Shown here: one piece after another, positions 51,587 through 59,816 of the stretch
Layout of the letters: each line of letters opens with the position of its first letter
Position numbering within the stretch: the stretch's first letter is position 1
Assembly: GCA_044226655.1 (NCBI GenBank)
Contig: JBGAGO010000003.1
Location: 124,001 to 188,000 of the forward strand
Origin: JBEVOS01 sp044226655
Lineage (GTDB): Bacteria > Pseudomonadota > Alphaproteobacteria > Caulobacterales > Aquidulcibacteraceae
DNA: 64,000 nt
Direction: 5' to 3'
Program-made: the position numbers and the translations under genes
The notes under the pieces: generated by a model
What the model was told of the DNA's origin: nothing
Seen by the model: only the letters and a program-made list of their open reading frames with translations
Databases searched by the model: none

Positions 51587-53037
51587 TCGCGCTGCTGGTG
51601 CGCATCGCCGACAACAACGCCGCGCTCATCGCCGTGCTCGCGCCGTTGATCGCGGCTGGAGTGTGCTTGCTGGTTCCCGCGGGGCGCTGGTCGAGCGCGC
51701 CTGCGATCCTGGGTGCGGCGCTGGCGGCGATATCGGGCGGCCGTCTCGCGGACCGCGCGCTGTCGCACGGCCTGCCTGAGCCGATCGCGCAGGCGCTGCT
51801 GCCGCTGCAACAGGATGGCGTGGGCGTGTTCGTGGCGGCGCTGGTGGCGATCATCGGCGCGCTGACGGCGCTGGCTTTGCCAAGCTATCAGGCCAATCAG
51901 CGAACCGCGCCGCTGACGGCCAGCCTGTTTTGCTTTTCGCTCTCGGGCTGGATCGCAGCCTGTTATGCGGGCGATCTTGTCACGCTGTTTCTCGCCATTC
52001 AGATCGGCGTGCTGGGCACGGTCGGTCTGGCGGCGCTCGGCGCGGACGAAGAGCGCGGCGCTTTGCATGGCGCGTTCCGTTTGCTGATGGCGAATGTCGC
52101 GGCCGCCGCGCTGATGATCGTCGGTTTTGCGCTGGTGGCGCGCGCGATGGGCGGCTGGACCTTCGCGGATTTGGCTGAGGCGCAAGTGGTCGCACCGGGC
52201 GCGGCGCTGGCCGGATTCGGGCTCTCCTTCGCGGCGTGCGCTTCGCTGGCGGGCATCGCGCCACTGCATGCGTGGACCGGCGCGTTCTACGGGCGCGCGG
52301 CGCCGTTCGCGGGCCTCGCGTTCGCCGCGTTGGGCATTGTCGCTTTGCTTGGCGCGCTGGCGCGGCTCGCCGCCTATGCGGTAGCAGCGCCGGCGCTGGG
52401 GGAGGGCGTGTCGCAAGCGCTGCTGACGCTCGGGCTCGCCTCTGTCGCGATCGGATCGTTGCAAGCGGCGGGCGCGCGCGATCTGCGCCGCTTGGCGGGC
52501 TATGCGATTGCGGCGCAGGCGGGCTGCGCGCTTGTCGCGCTCGCGCTCGGATCGCCTGCGGGATTTGCGTCGGCGCTGGTGCAATTCACCGCCATCGCGG
52601 TTTCGTCGCTGGCGATCTTCGCCGGCGCGCCGGCGCAAGGCGGGCTCGCCGCGCTCGACGGGCTGGTGCGCCGCGCGCCATTGTCGAGCGCTGCGCTGGC
52701 GGCGGGCGCGCTGAGCCTGATGGGCGCGCCGCTGACGCTCGGTTTCCTCGGACGCTGGCGCCTCATTGAAGCGGGCGTCGGCGGCGGTTGGTGGTGGGCG
52801 GCCGGCGCCGTAATCGTGACCTCGCTCGCCGGCGCGCTTTATGGCGGACGCCTGATCGAACGCATTTATTTCAGGCGCGCCAGCGCGCCGCAGACAGGCG
52901 CGCGCGCGCCGTGGCGCGTGCTCGCGGCGCCGGCGCTGCTTGCGGCGATCGGCGCGGTGGCGTGGGGCGTCGATCCGACAATTCTGCTGCGCGCCGCCGA
53001 TGGCGCTGCGCGTTTTCTCACGGGCCCGCCATCATGA
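51583..53037 (+). CDS. Antiporter-like subunit D1 (MrpD/NuoN family), charge-depleted
   Basis: The 484-residue protein has about 14 membrane helices of the proton-conducting NuoL/M/N-MrpA/D family. The TM5 Glu (E137 of MrpD) aligns with Gln140 (FLAIQIGVLG). The TM7 Lys aligns with a Leu, just before PLHAW. The TM12 region keeps an Arg (FLGRWRLIE) where Lys is usual. The key proton path seems broken, so it may be structural or have changed chemistry. Confidence 0.85.
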   Translation: MIALLVRIADNNAALIAVLAPLIAAGVCLLVPAGRWSSAPAILGAALAAISGGRLADRALSHGLPEPIAQALLPLQQDGVGVFVAALVAIIGALTALALPSYQANQRTAPLTASLFCFSLSGWIAACYAGDLVTLFLAIQIGVLGTVGLAALGADEERGALHGAFRLLMANVAAAALMIVGFALVARAMGGWTFADLAEAQVVAPGAALAGFGLSFAACASLAGIAPLHAWTGAFYGRAAPFAGLAFAALGIVALLGALARLAAYAVAAPALGEGVSQALLTLGLASVAIGSLQAAGARDLRRLAGYAIAAQAGCALVALALGSPAGFASALVQFTAIAVSSLAIFAGAPAQGGLAALDGLVRRAPLSSAALAAGALSLMGAPLTLGFLGRWRLIEAGVGGGWWWAAGAVIVTSLAGALYGGRLIERIYFRRASAPQTGARAPWRVLAAPALLAAIGAVAWGVDPTILLRAADGAARFLTGPPS

Positions 53038-54497
53038 GCGCGGCTCTGCTGCTCTTGCTGTGCATCGGCGCGCCTTTGCTACAGGCCGCGGCGGCGATCG
53101 CCGCGCCGCGGCCGCCGGGTCTGCGCGATACGTTGCAGATCGGCCTGTCGCTGGCGCATTTCACGGCCGCCTGCCTTCTCTTCCAGGCGGCGCGCGGCGG
53201 GGCAGAGGCGCGCATCGTGCTGGCCCAACCGCTGCCGCATGTCGAGCTCGCGTTCGCCATCGATCCGATCGGCGCGCTGATGGCGGTGCTGCTTTCGGGC
53301 CTTGGCGCGCTGCACGCGTTTCACAGCGCGGCCTTTCTGCGCGCGGTGAGCGAGCCTGCGCCGGCGCGCATGCAGGCATTCATGGCGCTGGCTTTGTTCG
53401 CGGCGACCGCGCTCGCCTTCGCCAGCAATCTGTTCGCGTTCTTCGTGGCCTATCAGGTGCTGACGCTGACGACCTTTCCGCTGATCGCACACAGCGGCGA
53501 TGCGGATGCGCGGCGCGCGGCGCGGATCTATCTCGGCACGCTGCTGACGGCCTCGATCGGCCTCTTGCTGCCCGCGATCGTGTGGACCTATGCGCTCAGC
53601 GGCCAGCTTGAGTTTCGCGTCGGCGGCGTGTTCGCGCGCCCGCTCGATCCGGTGACGCTCAATGTCTTGCTGGCGCTGTTCGTGCTGGGCGTCGCCGCGA
53701 TCGCGCTGCCGCCGGTGCATCGCTGGCTGCCGAATGCGAGCCTCGCGCCTTTTCCCGCGATCGTCTCGATCATGGGCATTACGGTGGTGAACGCCGGCGG
53801 CGTCGGCGTGCTCAAGATCGCGACCTATGTGTTCGGCGCGCGGCTCGGCCAAGCGCAATTCGCCACGCAGGGTCTGATCGCGCTGGCGGGCGCGACGATG
53901 TGCGCGGCGGCGCTGATCGCCTTGTCGAAGCAGGACCTGCGCGAGCGGCTCGCCTACAGCATGATGGCGCAATCGGCTTCGGTGGCGATGGCGGCGATGA
54001 TCGCGCTGCCGACGGGCACGTTCGCCGCCGCGCTGCAGATTGTCGCGCAAGCCTGCGCCGCGACCACGCTCGCCATGGCGCTCGCCACCGCTTACGCGGC
54101 GAGCGGGCGCACGCGCGCGGCCGAGATCGAAGGGCTCGGCCGCTTGATGCCGTGGACCTTCGCCGGTTTCGCCATCGCCGCCGCGAGCCTCATCGGCATG
54201 CCGCCGTTCTCCGGCGCATGGGCTAAGCTCTGGCTCATCACGGCGGCGGCCGACGCCGATCACATCTGGGCGGGCGGGCTTGCGGCATTGGGCGCGGTGC
54301 TGAGCTTCGCGCATTTGGGGCCGCTGGCGGCGGCGGCGCTCGCAGGGCCAGCGCCTGAGAACGCGTTCCGGCGGCCCGACGGCGCATCGATCCTTCTGGT
54401 GGCGCCGGTGATCGTGGCGGCGGTGGCGACGACAGCGCTGCTGTTCCTCGCCGATCCGATCGCCGTCTTCCTATCCTCGATCTGGCGGAGCGGATGA
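53034..54497 (+). CDS. Antiporter-like subunit D2 (MrpD/NuoM family), charge-depleted
   Basis: The 487-residue protein is clearly MrpD-like (NLFAFFVAYQVLTLTTFPLI and GMPPFSGAWAKLW). The usual YELLTL glutamate of TM5 is Gln141. The TM7 Lys before the PPVHRWLP motif is Ala. The TM12-region Lys (AWAKLW) is kept. The start at 53034 overlaps the D1 stop by 4 bases; a long in-frame extension upstream reads through D1 and is rejected. Confidence 0.88.
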   Translation: MSAALLLLLCIGAPLLQAAAAIAAPRPPGLRDTLQIGLSLAHFTAACLLFQAARGGAEARIVLAQPLPHVELAFAIDPIGALMAVLLSGLGALHAFHSAAFLRAVSEPAPARMQAFMALALFAATALAFASNLFAFFVAYQVLTLTTFPLIAHSGDADARRAARIYLGTLLTASIGLLLPAIVWTYALSGQLEFRVGGVFARPLDPVTLNVLLALFVLGVAAIALPPVHRWLPNASLAPFPAIVSIMGITVVNAGGVGVLKIATYVFGARLGQAQFATQGLIALAGATMCAAALIALSKQDLRERLAYSMMAQSASVAMAAMIALPTGTFAAALQIVAQACAATTLAMALATAYAASGRTRAAEIEGLGRLMPWTFAGFAIAAASLIGMPPFSGAWAKLWLITAAADADHIWAGGLAALGAVLSFAHLGPLAAAALAGPAPENAFRRPDGASILLVAPVIVAAVATTALLFLADPIAVFLSSIWRSG

Positions 54498-54748
54498 TGC
54501 GCGAAGAGCCCCAACGCGGCGGCGGCGTCGCGCTCGTGATTTTGATCCTCGCCATCATCGTGGCCGGCGCTTCCGTCGGCTTCGATATCGGCGCTCCGCA
54601 TCGCGTCGGCGGCTTGTTGTCACGGCCCGGCGCGCCCGCTTTGTTCGGCGCCGGCTGCGCCCTCGCGGCGGCGGGCGTGGGCCATCTGATGCGGCTCGTC
54701 CTGGGCCGCGGCGAAAGGAGCGCGCGCCATGCTGCAGATCGCGCTTAA
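54494..54748 (+). CDS. Small two-helix membrane protein inside the Mrp-like cluster
   Basis: The 84-residue protein has a charged N-terminus, then two membrane helices joined by GAPHRVGGLLSRPGAP, and a basic C-terminus. It overlaps D2 by 4 bases and D3 by 20 bases, so it is made together with them. I find no family name. It may be a complex-specific extra subunit or an assembly factor. Confidence 0.7.
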   Translation: MMREEPQRGGGVALVILILAIIVAGASVGFDIGAPHRVGGLLSRPGAPALFGAGCALAAAGVGHLMRLVLGRGERSARHAADRA

Positions 54749-56414
54749 TCCCGGTTTCGTGCTGCTGATCGGCGGCGTGCTGGTGTTCGCGGCGCCGTCG
54801 AATTTGCGCGCGGGCCTGATGACGCTCTCGGCCATCGGCGCGCTTGGCCTATTGCTGGCGCCCGATTTCGGCCGCTACGGCGCGTTCGCGCAGATCGGGC
54901 TGACGATGGCGCCGCTGGCGCTCGACAGCCTCAACTATCTCTTCGGCATCGCCTTCATCGGGCTTGCGATCCTGATCTCCATCTACGCCAGCGCGCAGCG
55001 CGACCGTTTCGAGAACGCGGCGACGATGCTGCTGATGGGGGCGGCGACCTCGGCTCTGTTCGTCGGCGATCTGGTGAGCTTCGTGGCGGCGGCGGAGCTG
55101 GCGGGGCTGGCGGCGGCGTGGATCGTGTTCTGTTCGTCGGCGCCGAATTCATCGGCGGCCGGCGTGCGGCTGCTGCTCTGGCACGGACTTGAGGGCTTGC
55201 TTCTGCTGGCCGGCGTCGCGTTTCAGCTCTCGGACGGGTTGCGCAGCGCGTTCGGCGCCATCGATGCGCGCACCATTGGCGGGGCGCTGTTCCTCTCGGG
55301 TCTTGCGATCCGCGTCGGCGCGCCGCTGGCGCATGTCTGGCTGAAGGACGCGGTGGCGCACGCTTCGCCCGCGGGCGCAGTCGCGATCGCGGTCTATGGA
55401 CCCTTGGTGGGTGTTTACGCACTGTCGCGCGGTTTTCCGGGCGAAGCCTCGCTGCTCTATATCGGCCTGGCGATGATGGCGATCGGCGCTGTCTTCGCGT
55501 GCGCCGCCGACGATCTGCGCGCCGCGGCGAGCTATTCTTTCCTGGCGCAGATCGGCGTGACCGTGGCGGCCATCGGCGTGGGCACGCCGGCCTCGACCGG
55601 CGCGGCCGCGATGCACGCGTTCGCGATCGCGTTTTCTTACGCGCTGGTGCTGATGGCGCTCGGCATCGTTGCGCGCAAATTCGGCGGCGTGCGCGCTTCG
55701 GCGCTGAGCGGCGTGCTCGCGGCCGCGCCCATCACCAGCGTACTCCTCGCGCTCGGCTGCGCCGCGGCGGCGCCCTTTCCGGGCACGGCGGCCTTCGTGT
55801 CCTATTCGTTGCTGATGAACGCAGCGGCGCCGGGCTCGCCGCTGGCGTGGGGGCTCTTCGCCACCGCCGGCTTGGCGGCGGCGCATACGGGCGTGCGGCC
55901 CGTGCTGGCGCTCGCGGGTCCGCGCCGCGCGCCGCTGCAGGCGCATGCGGGGATTTTCCCGATGGCGCTCGCGTCTGCGTTGTGCGGCTTTCTCATCGTC
56001 GCGATCGGCGTGACGCCGGCCTGGCTCTACGCGCTGGCGCCGACCGCGCCGCAGGGCGCAGCGCCCTATGTCGGCGCAAGCGCGCGCATTTCGGCGCTCG
56101 CGGCGTCCGCCGCGGTCTATGCCGCGCTCGATCTGCTGCGGCTAACGCCGCGCGGCGCGCTGGCGCGGCTGCTGGATGTGGACGCGCTCTATCGGGGCCC
56201 GCTGGCGGCGTCGGGCCGCTGGCTGGGCGTCATGCTGCTGCGGCTCTACGGCGTGTGGCAGACGCTGAGCGGCGCGCTCGCCGCGCGCGCGGGCGCCGCG
56301 ATGACCGCGTTCGCCCGCCTGGGCGATCAGCCCTATGCCGGCAGCTGGACGGGCGCGGTCGCGATTTTCGCAATTGCGGCCATCCTGGCCGCGCTTTCCA
56401 TTCGGCTGCCCTAG
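54729..56414 (+). CDS. Antiporter-like subunit D3 (NuoM/N-like), retains TM5 Glu
   Basis: The 561-residue protein has about 14 membrane helices plus a C-terminal extension with further helices (about 490-560), recalling NuoL/HyfB-like lengths. TM5 Glu123 (AAAELAGL) is kept. The TM7 Lys position is Arg195, before PLAHVWLKDA. The TM12 Lys position looks to be Tyr (FVSYSLLM). It is the only large subunit of the cluster with a recognisable proton-path pair. It ends the operon. Confidence 0.83.
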   Translation: MLQIALNPGFVLLIGGVLVFAAPSNLRAGLMTLSAIGALGLLLAPDFGRYGAFAQIGLTMAPLALDSLNYLFGIAFIGLAILISIYASAQRDRFENAATMLLMGAATSALFVGDLVSFVAAAELAGLAAAWIVFCSSAPNSSAAGVRLLLWHGLEGLLLLAGVAFQLSDGLRSAFGAIDARTIGGALFLSGLAIRVGAPLAHVWLKDAVAHASPAGAVAIAVYGPLVGVYALSRGFPGEASLLYIGLAMMAIGAVFACAADDLRAAASYSFLAQIGVTVAAIGVGTPASTGAAAMHAFAIAFSYALVLMALGIVARKFGGVRASALSGVLAAAPITSVLLALGCAAAAPFPGTAAFVSYSLLMNAAAPGSPLAWGLFATAGLAAAHTGVRPVLALAGPRRAPLQAHAGIFPMALASALCGFLIVAIGVTPAWLYALAPTAPQGAAPYVGASARISALAASAAVYAALDLLRLTPRGALARLLDVDALYRGPLAASGRWLGVMLLRLYGVWQTLSGALAARAGAAMTAFARLGDQPYAGSWTGAVAIFAIAAILAALSIRLP

Positions 56415-56571
56415 CTTCCTTTATTACTTCTCCATCACGTCTTCAGCACAAACCTATGCAGAGGACGCAGGGACCAAAGAATTCTTAGGTCCTCACGGAC
56501 GCTGGACTTGATTCAGGCGGCGGTTTCTTTAGATTGTCCGTACTTTGACTTTCAAGGCGTCAAGCGGGCTC

Positions 56572-56976
56572 ATGGAAACCAAGTCGGACCTTGTCGAGCT
56601 GACGGCTGACATCGTGTCGGCCTATGTCAGCGGCAATCAGGTTCCCGCCCAAGAGCTTCCCGCGCTGATCCGCACCGTGTTCGCGACGCTGCGCGAGGTG
56701 GAAGGCGCCCCCGTGGTCGAGCCCGAGACCAGCCAGGAGCCGGCGGTCGCGATCAAGAAATCGGTGACTCCCGAGTTCATCATCTGCCTGGAAGACGGCA
56801 AGAAGTTCAAATCGCTTAAACGCCATTTGCGCACCCGCTACAGCCTCTCGCCCGAGGAATACCGCGCCAAATGGGGGCTGCCCCATGACTACCCGATGGT
56901 GGCGCCCAATTACGCCAAGGCCCGCTCGGCGCTGGCCAAGCGAATGGGGCTCGGGACCTCCCGCCGCGGCGGTTAA
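56572..56976 (+). CDS. mucR: MucR/Ros-family zinc-finger transcriptional regulator
   Basis: The 134-residue protein has the MucR N-terminal helices and the DNA-binding region (CLEDGKKFKSLKRHLRTRYS, then EEYRAKWGLP and YPMVAPNYAKARSALAKRMG). MucR proteins silence AT-rich genes and, in Caulobacterales, act with SciP and CtrA in cell-cycle control. The ATG at 56572 is preferred over a TTG at 56545. The second His of the zinc finger is Arg (HLRTRY), as seen in some relatives. Confidence 0.93.
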   Translation: METKSDLVELTADIVSAYVSGNQVPAQELPALIRTVFATLREVEGAPVVEPETSQEPAVAIKKSVTPEFIICLEDGKKFKSLKRHLRTRYSLSPEEYRAKWGLPHDYPMVAPNYAKARSALAKRMGLGTSRRGG

Positions 56977-57008
56977 TGTAGCGGCCACTGAAAGAAAAAT
57001 CTCCCAGA

Positions 57009-57023
57009 GATAGGAATTCTATC
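57009..57023. promoter_or_regulatory. Inverted repeat GATAG-N5-CTATC upstream of the DnaA-like gene
   Basis: A 5-base inverted repeat lies 26 bases before the start of the DnaA-domain-IV-like gene and 33 bases after the mucR stop. It is AT-rich relative to its surroundings. It could be a binding site for MucR or the DnaA-like protein, but there is no consensus to match. Confidence 0.3.
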
Positions 57024-57048
57024 CTACACCTATCGGTTCGGTCCCAGA

Positions 57049-57453
57049 ATGGGGCTCGAAGCGATGGAGGCTGGGATGGAAGAGGAGGCGCGCGGGTGGA
57101 TCGATAGGCGCGCGAAGCAGGATCGCGCATCGGCGGAGCTGGCCTCGACGCTGGCGGGCTACGCGCTGAACGTGCCGGCGGCGGACATTTTGGAGCAGGG
57201 ACGCGGCAGCCAGCGCGTCGCGTTTGCGCGCCAAGTGGCGATGTACCTTTGCCATGTCGGTTTCGCCTACAGCTTGTCGCGCGTGGCGGCGGCGTTCGGA
57301 CGCGAACGGTCCACCGTCGGCCATGCCTGTCACGCCATCGAGGATCGGCGCGAAGATCCGCTGTTCGATGGTTGGATCGGCGCGCTGGAAGCCGCGCTCA
57401 AAGACATGCCGCCGGCGCGCGAAAACTTGCTGGGGGACCGCGATGTCGCTTGA
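57049..57453 (+). CDS. DnaA domain IV-like helix-turn-helix protein
   Basis: The 134-residue protein has a C-terminal part (about 50-120) that matches the DNA-binding domain IV of DnaA: RQVAMYLCHVGFAYSLSRVA, then AFGRERSTVGHACHAIE, corresponding to DnaA's RQIAMYL and AFGGRDHTTVxHA. It has no AAA+ domain, so it is not an initiator. It may bind DnaA boxes and compete with or regulate DnaA. It is coupled to the DUF6456 gene by an 11-base overlap. Confidence 0.85.
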   Translation: MGLEAMEAGMEEEARGWIDRRAKQDRASAELASTLAGYALNVPAADILEQGRGSQRVAFARQVAMYLCHVGFAYSLSRVAAAFGRERSTVGHACHAIEDRREDPLFDGWIGALEAALKDMPPARENLLGDRDVA

Positions 57454-58177
57454 GCGCGCCAATCGCGCGCTGGCGTTGATGGCGCAGGACGCGCGCGCGA
57501 TTCTGGCGCCGGCGCGTGGCGGTTATGGCGTGTTCACGAGCGGCGATAGGCGCACGCGCCCGCGCGTGATGCTGAGCCAGGACGATGTGCGCGCGCTGGC
57601 GGCGGACGGCGCGGTGCGATCAGGCGCGGCGCACGATCAGTTCGTATTGTCGCCGGCGGGCGCCGCGCGCGTGCGCCGGAAGCAGGCGCCAAGCGAGGAT
57701 GCGTTTCTGGCGCAGCACGCGGAGATGGCCGCACGCCCCTTGGCGGAGGACGGCGCAATCCGCATGGCGCGCGGCTTCGTGAGCGGCGGCGCGACCTTAC
57801 GCTTGGCGCGTCTCAAGGATCCCAGCGGCGCGCCGTGGTTCACCGCACGGGAAATCGCGGCGGCGCAGCGCCTGCGCGCCGATTGGGAGCAGGGCCAGGC
57901 CGGACTGGCGCGCGGGTCGGATTGGACAGCGCCGCCGCGTGGCGGCGGGGCGCGCGGACCCGGCAATGCCGTTGAAGCCGCGATGGCGGCGGGCGTCGAT
58001 GCGCGGGCGCGCGTCGATGGCCAGCTGAATGGGCTGGCGCCGATGCTGCGCCGCGTGGTCGAGCGCGTCTGCCTCGGCGATGTCGGGCTGGATGCGCTCG
58101 AGCGCGCGGAAGGATGGCCCGCGCGGTCGGCGAAAGTCGCGCTCAAGCTCGCGCTCGCCCAGCTCGCGGAAGGCTAA
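57443..58177 (+). CDS. DUF6456 protein
   Basis: The 244-residue protein has an N-terminal winged-helix-like part (LSQDDVRALAADGAVRSGAA). The C-terminal region is typical of DUF6456 (REIAAAQRLRADWEQGQAG, VERVCLGDVGLDALERAEGW, AKVALKLALAQLAE). The C-terminal helices look like a sigma-region-4 or HTH-like fold. The start overlaps the DnaA-like gene, a common pairing in alphaproteobacteria. The role is probably transcription-related. Confidence 0.82.
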   Translation: MSLERANRALALMAQDARAILAPARGGYGVFTSGDRRTRPRVMLSQDDVRALAADGAVRSGAAHDQFVLSPAGAARVRRKQAPSEDAFLAQHAEMAARPLAEDGAIRMARGFVSGGATLRLARLKDPSGAPWFTAREIAAAQRLRADWEQGQAGLARGSDWTAPPRGGGARGPGNAVEAAMAAGVDARARVDGQLNGLAPMLRRVVERVCLGDVGLDALERAEGWPARSAKVALKLALAQLAEG

Positions 58178-58599
58178 GCGCGCGCCGCGGCTTCGCGCTG
58201 GATGCGCTGCATCATGGAAAAGAGGCCGTTGGCGCGTTGTGGCGTCAGCGCTTCGGTGAGGCCGAGCCGGCTGAAAATGGCCTTGGGATCGGCCCTCAGG
58301 ATGTCGGCGGCTTTGCGCCCGCTGAAGAGCCGCGTCAGCACGGCGATCAGCCCGCGCACCAGATGCGCATCCGAGGTCCCGCGGAAGAAGAGGCGATCGG
58401 GCGCGTCGGGGCGCGGATCGATGACGAGCCAGACCTGGCTGGCGCAGCCGCGCACCTTCGTCTCTTCCGTCCGCTCGGCTTCGGTCACGGGCGCGAGCGT
58501 GCGCGCCAATTCGATCAGATGCGCGTAGCGCTCTTCCCAATCGGACAGGAATGAAAACTCGTCCGCGATTTCCTCAACCGCGGCGTCAATCTCGGACAT
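58174..58599 (-). CDS. sufE: Sulfur-transfer protein SufE
   Basis: The 141-residue protein has the SufE fold with active-site Cys52 (KVRGCASQVWL). It accepts persulfide from the cysteine desulfurase SufS and passes it to the SufBCD scaffold. The other suf genes are not in the window. The ATG at 58599 is the family-typical start. Its stop is shared in a 4-base overlap with the DUF6456 gene. Confidence 0.95.
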   Translation of the reverse strand: MSEIDAAVEEIADEFSFLSDWEERYAHLIELARTLAPVTEAERTEETKVRGCASQVWLVIDPRPDAPDRLFFRGTSDAHLVRGLIAVLTRLFSGRKAADILRADPKAIFSRLGLTEALTPQRANGLFSMMQRIQREAAARA

Positions 58600-58641
58600 G
58601 ACAGGGACATGCGCGCGCCGCAGCGCGCACACAAGGCCTGA

Positions 58642-59709
58642 TCAGTGGTCGCCGCCGCTGCCGTTCGGCGCCATGGCGGTGGTGTCGGGCTGGGCGATCG
58701 CCGTGATGCAGCGGCCGACATCACGCATGGCGTGCTGGCCGAGGCAGAAGGCGTTCTCATAGCGAAACCGGGCCGCCGACATGCATTGATAGAGCTGGAG
58801 CTGGGCCATCTCGATGCAATCGCGCGAGCGTGGTTCGCTGAGCAGCTGATCGACGGCGGAAATCCGCTGCGTGCGGCCGTCCAGCGCTTCGATCGCGGCG
58901 ATCGAGAGCATCCGGTTGACGGCTTCGCCGCGCGGCACGTCCACGCGCCAATGGGCCGGCGCGCTCGACGAGGCTTCGACGACCTGCGCGCCGCCGCCAA
59001 CGGAATCCCAGAAGCGCCGGCCGCCGAACACGGTCGGATCGCTCATCGGCGACAGCGAAGTCGGCGTCACCGCGAGGCGCGGCGCGATCGAGGCGAAGCG
59101 CCCGGACGCCGAGCCGGAGAAGCTGAGGCTGCGCACGCGCTGCACGCGCTGCGCCTGCTGCGGCGCGACCTGATTGCCCCAGCGCAGGCGCTGCAGCGCA
59201 TAGGCTTGTTCCTGATAGCGATCGGCGACGGCGATGATGCGCGCGCCATCGGCGGCCGCGCTATCGAGCACCAGGCGCACCGCGTCTGAGCTGCCGCCGA
59301 GCTGGCGGGCATAGGAGGTGTCGGCGGACATCGCCCAGATGACGGCGTCACGGCCGTAATATTGCGCGGCGCGACGCACGCCTTCGACGAACGGCGTCGA
59401 TTGCATCGCGGTTTGCGCGCCATAGGCGATCCAGCCTCGCGAGAGGGCGTCGCGATTGTGCGAGACCGCTTGATCGATCGCGCCTTCGAGATCGGGCGCT
59501 GCGCTGAGGCGACGCACGCGGAGCTCGGAAATATCCATCTGATAGGACGCGTACGCTTCGAGCGCTGTGTCCAACGGGTCCGCCGTGGAGGCTTCAGCGC
59601 TGGGCGCTGCAGGGGCGGCCGGCGCGGCGGCGCGATCCGTACTTTGTGCGTTGGCGACGCCCAATAGGGCGATCGCGGCCGTGGTCGTAAGGACCGCAAG
59701 ACTGCGCAT
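58642..59709 (-). CDS. Exported hypothetical protein, 355 residues
   Basis: The protein has a signal peptide (about 1-21) and an Ala/Pro-rich start. A helical region follows (ELRVRRLSAAPDLEGAIDQA, VIWAMSADTSYARQLGGSSD), and a C-terminal part carries three well-spaced Cys pairs that probably form disulfides in the periplasm. It looks like a protein restricted to this bacterial group. It is in the same direction as sufE but is functionally unrelated. Confidence 0.75.
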   Translation of the reverse strand: MRSLAVLTTTAAIALLGVANAQSTDRAAAPAAPAAPSAEASTADPLDTALEAYASYQMDISELRVRRLSAAPDLEGAIDQAVSHNRDALSRGWIAYGAQTAMQSTPFVEGVRRAAQYYGRDAVIWAMSADTSYARQLGGSSDAVRLVLDSAAADGARIIAVADRYQEQAYALQRLRWGNQVAPQQAQRVQRVRSLSFSGSASGRFASIAPRLAVTPTSLSPMSDPTVFGGRRFWDSVGGGAQVVEASSSAPAHWRVDVPRGEAVNRMLSIAAIEALDGRTQRISAVDQLLSEPRSRDCIEMAQLQLYQCMSAARFRYENAFCLGQHAMRDVGRCITAIAQPDTTAMAPNGSGGDH

Positions 59710-59784
59710 GCGCTCACTCCTGTCCGTAACGGGCGAGTCGGCTTTCCGCCGGGCCCCGCACGCGTCACCATGACCCCCCAGGTC

Positions 59785-59799
59785 TTAACGGGCTTTTAC
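59785..59799. promoter_or_regulatory. CtrA-like box, TTAA-N7-TTAC
   Basis: Half-sites at 59785-59788 and 59796-59799 with the CtrA spacing of 7; one mismatch in the right half. It lies 18 bases before the GTG of the DivJ-like kinase, in the gap to the divergent exported protein. Confidence 0.45.
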
Positions 59800-59816
59800 T
59801 CGCGGGCGGCGTCCCA

